This document shows positions 33,273-42,683 of a stretch of DNA of 58,990 nt, piece by piece. Every line of letters begins with the position of its first letter. The first letter of the stretch is position 1. The stretch is taken from positions 1 through 58,990 of the forward strand of contig SCMQ01000033.1 in the NCBI GenBank assembly GCA_005503335.1, given 5' to 3'. Under the pieces are notes generated by a model. The model was not told the DNA's origin and did no database searches. It was given only the letters and a program-made list of their open reading frames with translations. Made by a program: the position numbers and the translations under genes. This DNA comes from Comamonadaceae bacterium 2FH. GTDB taxonomy: Bacteria > Pseudomonadota > Gammaproteobacteria > Burkholderiales > Burkholderiaceae_C.

Positions 33273-34748
33273 TCACTTCCAGCACTCGACCAGCACGGTG
33301 AAGCCCCTGGCCTTCTCGGCGATCTCGGTCGGCGCCAGGGCCGGGGCGTTGCCGGCCACGGTGTAGCTCACGCCGTTGGCGTCGAGGAAGCCGCGCAGCA
33401 CCTGGGCGTTGATCGCGAAGTTGACGTTCTGCGGGATGTCGCCGGTCAGGCGCGCCATGTTCAGCGCGTTCAGCTTGGAGACCACCACGCCGATCAGGTT
33501 GCCGGCGGCGTCTAGCATGGGCCCGCCGCTGTTGCCGGGCTGCACCGGGGCGCTGAGCTGCAGCAGCCGGGTGTCGCCGCGCACGCCGGCCAGGCTGCTG
33601 AGGTTGCCCAGGGTCATGCTGTAGCCCGACAGCACGCCGCGCAGCGGGTAGCCGACCACGGCCACGGGCTCGCCGATCGCGCCGGGCGTCTCGCGCAGGC
33701 TGGCGCTGGCGCCGGGCAGGCTGACCTGCAGCAGGGCCAGGTCGCTGCGCGCATCGCTGGTCTGCAGCTCGGCGGCGACGCCGTTGACCTGCAAGTGGCT
33801 GCAGCCATTGACCACATGGTGGTTGGTGACGATGCGGCCGGCCGCGACCCGAAAGCCGCTGGCCGAGCTGCGCCTGGGCGCCTTGACCTGGCCGGAAGCG
33901 GCCGGTGCCGACGCCGCGCCGGCCGGCACCCCGGAAGGCGCGGCGGCGGGTGACGGCAACTCGCGCGCCTTGGCGCTGGCCTCGGCCTGGGCCGCCTGGC
34001 GCTGCTCCGGCGTGAGCAGGCGCTCGATGCCGTCGCGGCTGGCCTGGGCGGCAACATGGCCCCTGGCGCTGGCCAGCAACCACCAGACATAGGCCTGCTG
34101 CGGGTCACGCGCCACGCCCAGGCCATTGGCGTAGCTGACACCGAGGTTGTTCATGGCGTCGGCATGGCCCTGGGCCGCCGAGCGGCGGTACCACTGCAGG
34201 GCCTGGTCCAGGTCCTTGGCCACGCCCTGGCCGCCGGCGAGCATGACGCCCAGATTGTTCTGCGCGCCGGCATGGCCCTGCTCGGCGGCTCGGCGGTACC
34301 AGTCCACCGCCTGGGCCTCGTCGCGCGCCGTGCCGCGGCCGGTGGCCACCAGCAGGGCCAGGCTGAACTGGGCGCGCGGCTCGCCGTGCTCGGCGGCGCG
34401 GCGTATCCAATGCGCCGACTGCGCCGCGTCCTGCGGCACGCCGCGCCCGGCGGCGTAGAGCCGGCCCAGCTGGTACTCGGCTTGGGCGTGGCCTTGGTCG
34501 GCCGCCTTGCGAAACCACTGGGCGGCCTGCAGCTCGTCGCGCACCACGCCCTGACCCGCGGCGTAAAGCGCCCCCAGGTTGTACTGCGCGGTCGCGTCGC
34601 CCTGCTCGGCCAGCTGGCGGAAACCGGCCAGCGCGGTACGCAAGTCGCCGCGGCGCAAGGCCGCCCTGGCCTCTTCCAGCGTCTGCGCGCCCACGGCGCC
34701 GCCCAACGCCAACGCCAGCGCAGCACCCCACAACCATCGATGGCCCAT
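33273..34748 (-). CDS. Sel1-repeat / trypsin-like serine protease fusion
   Basis: This 491-residue exported protein has a signal peptide (1-21, cleavage after GAVGA), then about five Sel1-like repeats (~45-235, each with an A.YNLG.LYA.G.GV..D..QA..W.R.AA..G pattern). A Pro/Ala linker (260-295) leads to an HtrA/S1C-like protease domain with H311 (TNHHVV), D336 (SDLALL) and S407 (PGNSGGP), the full catalytic triad in order. There is no PDZ domain after the protease. The Sel1 part should be a periplasmic protein-protein scaffold that directs the protease. It lies downstream of an acyl-CoA dehydrogenase gene but is separated by a GC hairpin and 64 bp. Confidence 0.9.
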   Translation of the reverse strand: MGHRWLWGAALALALGGAVGAQTLEEARAALRRGDLRTALAGFRQLAEQGDATAQYNLGALYAAGQGVVRDELQAAQWFRKAADQGHAQAEYQLGRLYAAGRGVPQDAAQSAHWIRRAAEHGEPRAQFSLALLVATGRGTARDEAQAVDWYRRAAEQGHAGAQNNLGVMLAGGQGVAKDLDQALQWYRRSAAQGHADAMNNLGVSYANGLGVARDPQQAYVWWLLASARGHVAAQASRDGIERLLTPEQRQAAQAEASAKARELPSPAAAPSGVPAGAASAPAASGQVKAPRRSSASGFRVAAGRIVTNHHVVNGCSHLQVNGVAAELQTSDARSDLALLQVSLPGASASLRETPGAIGEPVAVVGYPLRGVLSGYSMTLGNLSSLAGVRGDTRLLQLSAPVQPGNSGGPMLDAAGNLIGVVVSKLNALNMARLTGDIPQNVNFAINAQVLRGFLDANGVSYTVAGNAPALAPTEIAEKARGFTVLVECWK

Positions 34749-34812
34749 GACCCGCTCCCCATGCGGGGACCGGCCTGCGGCGCAGGCCCGGCCCCTGGCC
34801 GCTTTATACCCC

Positions 34813-35943
34813 TCAGGCCAATGCGCGCTGGATCAGGATCTTCTGCACGTCGCTCGTGCCCTCGTAGATCTGGCACACGCGCACGTCGCGGTAGATGCGC
34901 TCTACGGGAAAGTCGCTGACATAGCCGTAGCCGCCCAGGGTCTGGATGGCGGCGCTGCAGACCTGCTCGGCGGTCTCGCTGGCGAACAGCTTGGCCATGG
35001 CGGCTTCCTTGAGGCAGGGCCGGCCCGCGTCGCGCAGGCTGGCGGCGTGCCAGATCAGCTGGCGCGCGGCCTCGAGCCGGGTCGCGCAGTCGGCCAGCCG
35101 AAAGCCCACGGCCTGGTGGTTGAAGATGGCGGTGCCGAAGCTCTGGCGTTCCTTGGCGTAGGCGATCGCGACCTCCAGCGCGCTGCGCGCCATGCCCACG
35201 CTCTGCGCGGCGATGCCGATGCGCCCGCCTTCCAGCGCCGACAGGGCGATCCTGTAGCCCTCGCCCTCCTCGGCGATCAGGTTCCCGGCCGGGATGCGGC
35301 AGTTCTCGAAGTTGATCTGCGCCGTGTCGCTGCTGTGCTGGCCCAGCTTGTCCTCCAGCCGCGCCACCACATAGCCCGGGCTGTCGGTGGGCACGAGGAA
35401 GGCGCTCATGCCCTTCTTGCCGGCCGCCTTGTCGGTGACCGCGATCACGATCGCAAGGTGACCGTTCTTGCCGCTGGTGATGAACTGCTTGACGCCGCTG
35501 ATCACGTAGCTGTCGCCCTCGCGGCGCGCCGTGGTGGTGAGCGCCGAGGCGTCCGAGCCCACATGCGGCTCGGTCAGGCAGAACACGCCTAGGAGCTCGC
35601 CGCGCGCCAGCCGCGTGAGCCACTGCCGCTTCTGCGCCTCGGAGCCGTAGCGCATCAGGATGGCGTTGACCGGGCAGTTGGTCACGCTGATCGCGGTGCT
35701 GGTGCCGCCGTCGCCGGCCGCGATCTCCTCCAGCACCAGGGCAAGGCTCAGGTAATCGAGGCCGGCGCCGCCGTATTCCTCGGGCACCACGACGCCATAG
35801 GCGCCCAGCGCGGCCAGGCCCTGGTGCGCCTCCCTGGGGAACAGGTGCTCGCGGTCCCAGCGCGCGGCGTGGGGCCACAGCTGCTCCTGGGCGAAGGCGC
35901 GCACGGCGTCGCGGATCATTTCCTGGTCGGGGGTCAACAACAT
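34813..35943 (-). CDS. Acyl-CoA dehydrogenase (short/branched-chain type)
   Basis: This 376-residue FAD-dependent dehydrogenase has the family signatures VFCLTEPHVGSDASAL (about 118-133) and the closing QTLGGYGYVSDFPVERIYRDVRVCQIYEGTSDVQ, where E361 in IYEGTS is the catalytic base of short- and medium-chain enzymes. That distinguishes it from the isovaleryl-CoA dehydrogenase at 40449, which uses a different Glu. The ATG at 35943 has a ggag Shine-Dalgarno 7 nt away; a TTG four codons upstream is not supported. SDR and thiolase genes follow the same strand, suggesting a beta-oxidation-type group. Confidence 0.92.
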   Translation of the reverse strand: MLLTPDQEMIRDAVRAFAQEQLWPHAARWDREHLFPREAHQGLAALGAYGVVVPEEYGGAGLDYLSLALVLEEIAAGDGGTSTAISVTNCPVNAILMRYGSEAQKRQWLTRLARGELLGVFCLTEPHVGSDASALTTTARREGDSYVISGVKQFITSGKNGHLAIVIAVTDKAAGKKGMSAFLVPTDSPGYVVARLEDKLGQHSSDTAQINFENCRIPAGNLIAEEGEGYRIALSALEGGRIGIAAQSVGMARSALEVAIAYAKERQSFGTAIFNHQAVGFRLADCATRLEAARQLIWHAASLRDAGRPCLKEAAMAKLFASETAEQVCSAAIQTLGGYGYVSDFPVERIYRDVRVCQIYEGTSDVQKILIQRALA

Positions 35944-35956
35944 TCGAATCTCCAAA

Positions 35957-36625
35957 TCACCACGACGGATAAGGGCTGCCGTCGTGGCGCAAGAACTGGC
36001 CCTTGTGGGCCGGGGTCAGGGCGGCGATGGTGGCGCGCATGGCGTTCACGCTCTGCTCGACCGAAAGCGGCGCATCGGGGCCGCCGAGCTCGGTGCGCAC
36101 CCAGCCGGGACAGAGCGCGACCAGGATGGCGCCCGGGTAGTCGAGCTGGGCCGTGGCCACCGCCATGTTGAGCGCGGCCTTGCTGACGCGGTAGGTCCAG
36201 CCGTGGCTGGAGCTCACCGCGCCGATCTGGCCCATGCCGCTGCCCATGAAGGCGAAGCGCCCGGCGGCGGCCTCGACCAGGGGCGCGACCTGCGGGATGA
36301 CCTGCATGGCGCCGAGCACGTTGGCGTGCAGGGTGCGATCGAACTGCTCCTGCGTGGGCGGTGCCTTGGCGTCGCCGTGGGCATAGACGCCGGCCACGTA
36401 GAGCGCGATGTCTATCTTCTCGCCGTCGAGCTGCCAGGCCAGGCCGCTCACGCTGGCCGGCTGGGCCAGGTCCAGGCGCAGCGCCTGGGCGCCGAGGGCG
36501 CGCAGACGCTCCAGGCCGGCCGTGTCGCGCGCGGTCGCAATCACGCGCGCGCCGGCCGCGGCGTACTGGCGCGCGAACTCCAGGCCTATACCGCGCGAAG
36601 CGCCTATGACCAGCACCGTGGTCAT
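35957..36625 (-). CDS. Short-chain dehydrogenase/reductase (SDR)
   Basis: This 222-residue SDR has the cofactor motif VIGASRGIGLEFARQY (residues 6-21), an N-terminal ALYVAGVYAH in place of NNAG, catalytic Ser-Tyr-Lys as SSSHGWTYRVSKAALN (Tyr and Lys of YxxxK at ~144-148), and CPGWVRTELGG. The substrate is unknown; the AVAG rather than NNAG variant and short length are typical of the C-factor-like SDRs. It sits between thiolase and acyl-CoA dehydrogenase genes, 13 nt before the latter's start. Confidence 0.9.
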   Translation of the reverse strand: MTTVLVIGASRGIGLEFARQYAAAGARVIATARDTAGLERLRALGAQALRLDLAQPASVSGLAWQLDGEKIDIALYVAGVYAHGDAKAPPTQEQFDRTLHANVLGAMQVIPQVAPLVEAAAGRFAFMGSGMGQIGAVSSSHGWTYRVSKAALNMAVATAQLDYPGAILVALCPGWVRTELGGPDAPLSVEQSVNAMRATIAALTPAHKGQFLRHDGSPYPSW

Positions 36626-36644
36626 GACAAGCCCTGGTCGATGC

Positions 36645-37826
36645 TCAGAGCAGTTCCAGCGCCACGGCCGTGCCCTCGCCGCCGCCTATGCACAGCGTGG
36701 CCAGGCCGCGCCGCAGGCCGCGCGCCTTCAGCGCGTGGATCAGCGTGACCATGATGCGCGCGCCGCTGGCGCCGATCGGGTGGCCCAGCGCGCAGGCGCC
36801 GCCGTTGACGTTGACGATCTCGTGCGCCACGCCCAGTTCCTTCATCAATGCCATGGGCACGACGGCGAAGGCTTCGTTGACCTCCCACAGGTCCACGTCC
36901 TTGACCTCCCAGCCGGCCTTGGCCAGGGCCTGCTGCGTGGCGCCGACCGGGGCGGTGGAGAACCATTCGGGTTCCTGGGCATGGGTGGCGTGGCTGACGA
37001 TGCGCGCCAGCGGGCGGCAGCCGAGCTTCTGGGCGGTGGAGGCCTTCATCATCACCAGGGCGGCAGCGCCGTCGTTGATGCTGGAGCTGGAAGCGGCGGT
37101 GATGGTGCCGTCCTTCTTGAAGGCGGGCTTGAGCGTGGCGATCTTGTCGAGCTTGACCTTGCCCGGCCCCTCGTCGACCGAGACCACGGTCTCGCCGGCG
37201 CGGGTCTTCACGGCCACCGGCGTGATCTCGGCCGCGAAGGCGCCGCTTTGCGTGGCGGCCTGGGCGCGCATGACGCTGGCGATGGCGAAGGCGTCCTGCT
37301 CGGCGCGCGTGAAGCCATACTTGGCCGCGCAGTCCTCGCCGAAGGTGCCCATGGAGCGGCCAGCCTCGTAGGCGTCCTCCAGGCCGTCGAGCATCATGTG
37401 GTCAAAGACGCGATCGTGGCCCATGCGGTAGCCGCCACGGCCCTTGAGCAGCAGGTAGGGGGCGTTGGTCATGCTCTCCATGCCGCCGGCCACCAGCACC
37501 TCGTGGCTGCCGGCGAGCAGCATGTCGTGCGCGAACATGGCGGCGCGCATGCCCGAGCCGCACATCTTGGACAGGGTGACGGCACCGGCGCTCTTGGGCA
37601 GGCCGCCCTTGAAGGCCGCCTGGCGCGCCGGGGCCTGGCCCTGGCCGGCCATCAGGCAGTTGCCGAACAGCACCTCGCTCACGCGTTCGGGCGCGATGCC
37701 GGCGCGCTCGACGGCGGCCTTGATCGCGGCGCCGCCCAGATCGTGCGCGGCCAGGCTGGCGAAGTCGCCCTGGAAGGCACCCATGGGGGTGCGGGCGGCG
37801 CTGACGATGACGATGGGGTCTTTCAT
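36645..37826 (-). CDS. Acetyl-CoA C-acetyltransferase (thiolase)
   Basis: This 393-residue thiolase has the nucleophile Cys in TLSKMCGSGMRA (~88), the NEAFAVVPMAL block (~320), the GGACALGHPIGASGAR His motif (~350) and the C-terminal catalytic Cys in LCIGGGEGTAVALE (~380). Length and motifs match biosynthetic/degradative acetoacetyl-CoA thiolases. It can cleave the acetoacetyl-CoA arising from leucine catabolism or act in beta-oxidation or PHB synthesis. The start at 37826 is fixed by a ggagaccc Shine-Dalgarno and the conserved MKDPIVIVSAARTP opening; longer starts have no family sequence. Confidence 0.93.
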   Translation of the reverse strand: MKDPIVIVSAARTPMGAFQGDFASLAAHDLGGAAIKAAVERAGIAPERVSEVLFGNCLMAGQGQAPARQAAFKGGLPKSAGAVTLSKMCGSGMRAAMFAHDMLLAGSHEVLVAGGMESMTNAPYLLLKGRGGYRMGHDRVFDHMMLDGLEDAYEAGRSMGTFGEDCAAKYGFTRAEQDAFAIASVMRAQAATQSGAFAAEITPVAVKTRAGETVVSVDEGPGKVKLDKIATLKPAFKKDGTITAASSSSINDGAAALVMMKASTAQKLGCRPLARIVSHATHAQEPEWFSTAPVGATQQALAKAGWEVKDVDLWEVNEAFAVVPMALMKELGVAHEIVNVNGGACALGHPIGASGARIMVTLIHALKARGLRRGLATLCIGGGEGTAVALELL

Positions 37827-37854
37827 GGTGGGTCTCCTTCGAAGTAAAAAAATG

Positions 37855-39672
37855 TCAGGCCGGCGCCTTGGCCCGGGCGCGCGGCAGATGAAAGCGCTTG
37901 TCCTGCTCGTAGGGGAACACGTCGTAGACATGGCCCTGCTGGATGCGCTGCTTGTGGCTCTGCCAGAACTCCGCGTCCAGCAGGTCGGCGTGGTGCTTCA
38001 TGAACGCCTCGCGCACCGCCGGGTTGCCGAGCAGGAAGGGAGCGAAGGTCTCGGGGAACACGTCGCGCGGGCCGACGTTCCACCAGACCTCGCCCGAGAG
38101 CTCGTCCTCCTCGCAGCGCGGCGGCGGCACGCGGCGGAAATTGCAGTCGGTGAGGTACTCGATCTCGTCGTAGTCGTAGAACACCACCTTGCCGTGGCGC
38201 GTGACGCCGAAGTTCTTCCACAGCATGTCGCCGGGAAAGATGTTGGCCGCCACCAGGTCCTTGATGGCGTTGCCGTACTCGATGACGGCATGCTCGATCT
38301 GGTGGCGCGCCTTCTGGTCGGCCGGGCCGGCGTCCAAGGCTTCCTGCAGGTAGAGGTTGAGCGGAATCATGCGCCGCTCGATGTAGACATGCTTGAGGAT
38401 GACCTCGGTCTGGCCGTCGCCGTCGCGGTCGGAGACCTCGAGCTGGCTGGGCGCGAACTTCTCGATCTCGGCGATCAGTTCGTCCTCGAAGCGCGCGCGC
38501 GGGAACGCCACCTCGCTGTACTCCATGGTGTCGGCCATGCGGCCGACGCGGTCGTGCTGCTTGACCAGCAGGTACTTGCCCTTGATCTGCTCGCGCGAGG
38601 TGTCCTTCTGCGGCGGGTAGTAGTCCTTGATCAGCTTGAACACATAGGGAAAGGACGGCAGGTCGAACACCAGCATGACCATGCCCTTGATGCCGGGCGC
38701 GATGCGAAAGCGGTCGCTGGAATGCTTGAGGTGGTAGAGGAAGTCGCGGTAGAACAGCGTCTTGCCCTGCTTGGCCAGGCCCAGGGCGTTGTAGAGCTCG
38801 GCGCGCGGCTTGCGCGGCATCAGGCTGCGCAGGAACTGCACGTAGGCCGAGGGCACCTCCATGTCGACCATGAAATAGGCCCGCGCGAAGCTGAACAGCA
38901 TCTGCATGTCGTCCTCGCCGAACAGCGCCGCGTCGATCACCAGCTTGCCGCCCTCGTCGTGCAGTATGGGCAGGGCGAACGGCAGCTCGGTGAAGCCGTT
39001 GATGATCTTGCCGACCAGGTAGGCGCCCTTGTTGCGGTAGAACAGACTGGACAGGACCTGGATCTGGAAGTTGGCGCGAAGCCTGACCTGGTCCAGCCGC
39101 GCGGCGATCGCATCCAGCACGCAGGCGATGTCGCGCGGCAGGTCCTCGAACTCGCGCTGCAGCTGGAAGTTGTCGACGATGCGCTGCAGGGTCTCGCGCA
39201 GGTTGTCGCGCGAGGGGTAGTAGGCGCGGTAGGTGGGGCGCGCGGCCGGCTCGTCGTTCTCTATGTACTCGGTGCTGACGGCCGGGCGCACGAAGATGAA
39301 GTCGTTGTGGAAATGCGTGCGGTGCAGGATCTTGCAGGTCACCGAGTTGAAGAAGGTCTCGGCCAGCTCGGGCTGGTGGTGGTTGACCAGCAGGCCGATG
39401 TAGTGCAGCTTGACCTGCTGCCAGACGTCCATGGGCTGCTCGCCGGCCTTGAACTCGCGCTCCAGCCGGGTCACGCATTCCTTGACGCGCAGGTCGTAGA
39501 ACTCGATGCGCTCGCGCTGGGCGCGCTGCTGGCCGTGCCAGTCGGCGGTCTCGAAGCGGTGCTTGGCGCGCGCCGACTCGGCGCGGAACAGGCGGTAATG
39601 GCGGTTGAAGCCGTCCATCATCGCCTTGGCGATGTCGTAGGCGACCTGGGCATCCAGGCGCTGCGGGAACAT
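37855..39672 (-). CDS. aceK: Isocitrate dehydrogenase kinase/phosphatase
   Basis: This ~605-residue bifunctional enzyme phosphorylates and inactivates isocitrate dehydrogenase, sending isocitrate to the glyoxylate shunt during growth on acetate. Regulatory-domain features fill the first ~300 residues (for example [26 protein letters not shown]-like sequence at ~90-115, [17 protein letters not shown] ~210). The kinase domain includes the ATP-loop region [26 protein letters not shown] (~325-350) and the catalytic [28 protein letters not shown] (~460-490). An in-frame ATG at 39690 would add 6 residues; family members commonly begin MFPxRL, so I use 39672. No aceA/aceB is adjacent. Confidence 0.94.
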   Translation of the reverse strand: MFPQRLDAQVAYDIAKAMMDGFNRHYRLFRAESARAKHRFETADWHGQQRAQRERIEFYDLRVKECVTRLEREFKAGEQPMDVWQQVKLHYIGLLVNHHQPELAETFFNSVTCKILHRTHFHNDFIFVRPAVSTEYIENDEPAARPTYRAYYPSRDNLRETLQRIVDNFQLQREFEDLPRDIACVLDAIAARLDQVRLRANFQIQVLSSLFYRNKGAYLVGKIINGFTELPFALPILHDEGGKLVIDAALFGEDDMQMLFSFARAYFMVDMEVPSAYVQFLRSLMPRKPRAELYNALGLAKQGKTLFYRDFLYHLKHSSDRFRIAPGIKGMVMLVFDLPSFPYVFKLIKDYYPPQKDTSREQIKGKYLLVKQHDRVGRMADTMEYSEVAFPRARFEDELIAEIEKFAPSQLEVSDRDGDGQTEVILKHVYIERRMIPLNLYLQEALDAGPADQKARHQIEHAVIEYGNAIKDLVAANIFPGDMLWKNFGVTRHGKVVFYDYDEIEYLTDCNFRRVPPPRCEEDELSGEVWWNVGPRDVFPETFAPFLLGNPAVREAFMKHHADLLDAEFWQSHKQRIQQGHVYDVFPYEQDKRFHLPRARAKAPA

Positions 39673-39717
39673 GCTGCCACCCCGTTCCATCGCCGGCCCA
39701 GGTCCTGCTCCGGGGCT

Positions 39718-40380
39718 CTAGCCCTGGCCGGCCTGGCGCACGCCGGCGATCGCGGCCTGGTACAGGGCCTTGAGGCCGTCGCTGCCGCCCACCGTCATGT
39801 GCAGGTCGTTGATCAGGCCGTCCTTGAGGCCGTAGCACCAGCCGTGCAGCGTGACCTTCTGGCCGCGCGCCCAGGCGTCCTGCATCACCGTGGTGTGGGC
39901 GATGTTGAGCACCTGCTCGATCACGTTGAGCTCGCACAACATGTCGTGGCGCCGTGCGGGATCGCTGGCTTCGATCAGGCCCAGGTGGCGGTCGCGCACG
40001 TCCTTCACATGCCGGATCCAGTTGTCGGCCAGGCCCACGCGCAGGTCCTGCAGCGCGGCCAGCACGCCGCCGCAGCCGTAATGGCCGACCACCATCAGGT
40101 GCTCGACCTTGAGCTGGTCCACCGCGTACTGGATGGTGGACAGGCAGTTGAGGTCGGTGGGCACGACCACGTTGGCCACGTTGCGGTGCACGAACACCTC
40201 GCCCGGCTCCAGGCCGGTGATCTGGTTGGCCGGCACGCGGCTGTCGGAGCAGCCTATCCACATGTAGCGCGGCTTCTGCTGGGCCAGCAGGCCGGTGAAG
40301 AAACCGGGGCGCTCGCGCTCCATCTGCGCCGCCCAGGCGCGGTTATGGGCAAACAGGTCGTCGATCGAGGGAGAGTTCAT
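39718..40380 (-). CDS. can: Beta-class carbonic anhydrase
   Basis: This 220-residue zinc enzyme interconverts CO2 and bicarbonate. Zinc ligands are C44 and D46 in GCSDSRVPA, H100 and C103 in GHYGCGG; Arg48 completes the Asp-Arg dyad. FVHRNVANVV and HGWCYGL are typical. Its bicarbonate product is the substrate of biotin carboxylases such as MccA, but no co-regulation is evident. It lies 45 nt upstream of aceK on the same strand. Confidence 0.95.
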   Translation of the reverse strand: MNSPSIDDLFAHNRAWAAQMERERPGFFTGLLAQQKPRYMWIGCSDSRVPANQITGLEPGEVFVHRNVANVVVPTDLNCLSTIQYAVDQLKVEHLMVVGHYGCGGVLAALQDLRVGLADNWIRHVKDVRDRHLGLIEASDPARRHDMLCELNVIEQVLNIAHTTVMQDAWARGQKVTLHGWCYGLKDGLINDLHMTVGGSDGLKALYQAAIAGVRQAGQG

Positions 40381-40448
40381 GCTTTGATCTTAATCAGTCC
40401 CGGCCCGCCTGCGGCCGGGCAGGGCACATAGCCTCGGCGCCCCCGAGG

Positions 40449-41627
40449 TCAGGCGGTCTCGGCGAACAGCTCGCGGCCTATCAGCATGCGGCGGATCTCG
40501 CTGGTGCCGGCGCCGATCTCGTAGAGCTTGGCGTCGCGCCACAGGCGGCCCAGCGGGTACTCGTTGATGTAGCCGTTGCCGCCGTAGATCTGCACGCCCT
40601 CGCCGGCCATCCAGGTCGCCTTCTCGGCGGTCCAGAGGATCACCGAGGCGCAGTCCTTGCGCACCTGGCGCACATGCTCGGCGCCCAGCAGGTCCAGGTT
40701 CTTGGCCACGGTGTAGGCAAAGCTGCGCGCCGCCTGCAGCACGGTGTACATGTCTGCGACCTTGCCCTGGATCAGCTGGAACTCGCCTATGCTCTGGCCG
40801 AACTGCTTGCGGTCGTGGATGTAGGGCACGACGTTGTCCATCACCGCCTGCATGATGCCCAGGGGCCCGCCGGTCAGCACGGCGCGCTCGTAGTCCAGGC
40901 CGCTCATCAGCACCTTGGCGCCCTGGTTCAGGCCGCCCAGGATGTTCTCGGCCGGCACCTCGACGTTCTGGAACACCAGCTCGCCGGTGTGGCTGCCGCG
41001 CATGCCCAGCTTGTCGAGCTTCTGCGCGATGGAAAAGCCCTTCATGCCCTTCTCGATCAGGAAGGCGGTGACGCCGCGCGCGCCAAGCTCGGGCTCGGTC
41101 TTGGCGTAAACCACGAGCGTGTCAGCGTCGGGGCCGTTGGTGATCCACATCTTGCTGCCGTTGAGCAGGTAGTAGCCGCCCTTGTCTTCGGCCTTGAGCT
41201 TCATGCTGAGCACGTCGGAGCCGGCGCCGGGCTCGCTCATGGCCAGCGCACCCACATGCTCGCCCGAGATCAGCTTGGGCAGGTACTTCTGCCTTTGCGC
41301 CTCGTTGCCGTTGCGCTTGATCTGGTTCACGCAGAGGTTGCTGTGCGCGCCGTAGGACAGGCCCACGCTGGCCGAGGCGCGCGAGATCTCCTCCATCGCG
41401 ATCATGTGCGCAAGATAGCCCATGTTGGCGCCGCCGTAGGCCTCGGGCACGGTGATGCCGAGCACGCCGAGCTCGCCCATCTTGCGCCACAGGTCCATGG
41501 GGAACTGGTCGTTGCGGTCGATCTCGGCCGCGCGCGGGGCGATCTGGCCTTGAGCGAATTCGCGCACCGCGTCGCGCAGCGCGTCGATGTCCTCGCCGAG
41601 CTGAAAGTTGAGTCCTGGCAGGTTCAT
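40449..41627 (-). CDS. liuA: Isovaleryl-CoA dehydrogenase
   Basis: This 392-residue FAD enzyme oxidises isovaleryl-CoA to 3-methylcrotonyl-CoA, the first committed step of leucine breakdown. The assignment over other acyl-CoA dehydrogenases rests on the catalytic base: E247 in [11 protein letters not shown] occupies the isovaleryl-specific position, while the usual Glu near the C-terminus is Gly ([12 protein letters not shown]). [20 protein letters not shown] and [29 protein letters not shown] are also typical. It follows the thioesterase gene on the same strand behind a LiuR-type palindrome. Confidence 0.95.
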   Translation of the reverse strand: MNLPGLNFQLGEDIDALRDAVREFAQGQIAPRAAEIDRNDQFPMDLWRKMGELGVLGITVPEAYGGANMGYLAHMIAMEEISRASASVGLSYGAHSNLCVNQIKRNGNEAQRQKYLPKLISGEHVGALAMSEPGAGSDVLSMKLKAEDKGGYYLLNGSKMWITNGPDADTLVVYAKTEPELGARGVTAFLIEKGMKGFSIAQKLDKLGMRGSHTGELVFQNVEVPAENILGGLNQGAKVLMSGLDYERAVLTGGPLGIMQAVMDNVVPYIHDRKQFGQSIGEFQLIQGKVADMYTVLQAARSFAYTVAKNLDLLGAEHVRQVRKDCASVILWTAEKATWMAGEGVQIYGGNGYINEYPLGRLWRDAKLYEIGAGTSEIRRMLIGRELFAETA

Positions 41628-41652
41628 GGCATGTCTCCGGAAAGGGGCTGGA

Positions 41653-42099
41653 TCAATAGGTCTGGGGCACGGGCATCAGGGTCTGCTGCATCAGGGCGCA
41701 GGGCGAGGCCTTGCCATCCGCGTCCAGGTGCACGACCTCGGCCGTGGTGATGATCAGGCGCTTGCCGGCCTTGACCACGCGCCCGCTGGCGCGCAGCTCG
41801 CCGCCCTGGAAGCTGCCCAGGAAGTTGATCTTGTATTCGGCGGTCACGACCTCCATGCCCTCGGGCGCGAGGGTCAGGCCCGCGTAGCCGGCGGCGATGT
41901 CGGCCACCGCGCCCATGGCGCCGCCGTGGAAGCCTGCCTGCTGCTGGGTCACCTTGTCGGAGTATGGCAACAGGATGTCGACCCGCCCCGGCGCCACGCG
42001 CAGCAGCCGCGCCTCGAGGTGGCGCATCATGCCCTGGCGCGCGAAGCTGTTGGCGATGCGCTGGTACAGCGCGCTGTCGGCGGTGGTGGCGTCTGTCAT
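41653..42099 (-). CDS. PaaI-family hotdog thioesterase
   Basis: This 148-residue single-hotdog protein has [23 protein letters not shown] (about 50-73), the HGG and Asp/Glu region typical of acyl-CoA thioesterases in this family, and [28 protein letters not shown]. It probably hydrolyses an acyl-CoA of the leucine or fatty-acid pathway. It is the first gene behind the palindromic LiuR-type box at 42114, only 15 nt upstream of its start, and precedes liuA by 25 nt, so both should be controlled by that box. Confidence 0.88.
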   Translation of the reverse strand: MTDATTADSALYQRIANSFARQGMMRHLEARLLRVAPGRVDILLPYSDKVTQQQAGFHGGAMGAVADIAAGYAGLTLAPEGMEVVTAEYKINFLGSFQGGELRASGRVVKAGKRLIITTAEVVHLDADGKASPCALMQQTLMPVPQTY

Positions 42100-42113
42100 G
42101 GGCGGGAATCGAG

Positions 42114-42135
42114 TTGACGTTTACGTAAACGTCAA
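42114..42135. promoter_or_regulatory. LiuR-type palindromic operator 1
   Basis: A perfect 22-bp palindrome with half-site ttgacgtttac and its exact complement lies between liuR and the thioesterase-liuA genes. It begins 15 nt before the thioesterase start. A near-identical copy is at 42629. Confidence 0.88.
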
Positions 42136-42142
42136 TTATGCG

Positions 42143-42553
42143 CTATTTCGCCGCGCGGGTCGATGGCCTTTCCGTGCGCGCCAGCAGGGCCTTGGCCTCC
42201 TTCTCGTGCACCTTCACCTCGTCCAGCGTGGCCTGCAGGTCGGCCATCTGCTCCTCGAGCTGGCGCCGGTGCTCGGCCAGCACGACCAGGAACTTCTCGA
42301 GCTGCGGCCCGGTGTCGCGCGGGCTGTCGTACATGTCGATCAGGTCCTTGGCCTCGGTCAGCGACAGGCCCAGGCGCTTGGCGCGCAGCGTGAGCTTGAG
42401 CCGGGTACGGTCGCGCGCGCTGTAGACGCGGTTGCGCCCGCCAGGGCCGGAACGCTCGGGCTGCAGCAGCCCCATGTCCTCGTAGAAGCGCATGGCGCGC
42501 GTGGTCAGATCGAACTCCTGGGCCAGGTCGCTGATGGTGTAGGTGGTAGCCAT
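42143..42553 (-). CDS. liuR: MerR-family regulator LiuR
   Basis: This 136-residue regulator has the winged-helix opening TYTISDLAQEFDLTTRAMRFYEDMGLLQPER (residues 4-34), then NRVYSARDRTRLKLTLRAKRLGLSLTEAKDLIDMYD. A C-terminal coiled coil (~85-125) mediates dimerisation. The length and lack of cysteines fit LiuR, the known controller of branched-chain amino-acid catabolism in proteobacteria, rather than a metal sensor. It is flanked by two nearly identical palindromes: one (42629) 76 nt upstream of its own start and divergent toward an MBL hydrolase, one (42114) in front of the thioesterase-liuA genes. Confidence 0.92.
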   Translation of the reverse strand: MATTYTISDLAQEFDLTTRAMRFYEDMGLLQPERSGPGGRNRVYSARDRTRLKLTLRAKRLGLSLTEAKDLIDMYDSPRDTGPQLEKFLVVLAEHRRQLEEQMADLQATLDEVKVHEKEAKALLARTERPSTRAAK

Positions 42554-42628
42554 GGGATGGGTGTTGGGGGTGCGCGCAGGTGACAGCGCCGGGCGGGCGC
42601 CACGCCTAGAATGGGTCCGGTCTTCCTG

Positions 42629-42648
42629 TGACGTTTACGTAAACGTTA
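42629..42648. promoter_or_regulatory. LiuR-type palindromic operator 2
   Basis: tgacgtttac followed by gtaaacgtta forms a 20-bp palindrome (one end-base mismatch) matching operator 1. It lies between liuR (minus) and the MBL-fold gene (plus, 36 nt to its start), so it can serve autoregulation and control of the hydrolase. Confidence 0.85.
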
Positions 42649-42683
42649 GCTCAGGCCCGCATGCTACTCCACCCCCCTGACCG

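Noticed and set aside
39673-39690. Upstream ATG start for aceK at 39690
   Set aside because: It is possible, but it adds only MERGGS and family members usually begin MFPxRL; neither site has a strong Shine-Dalgarno.
37465-40431. 988-codon plus-strand open frame across aceK and can
   Set aside because: Composition is Leu/Val/His/Asp-rich nonsense typical of the complement of GC-rich genes. aceK and can on the other strand carry full catalytic motifs.
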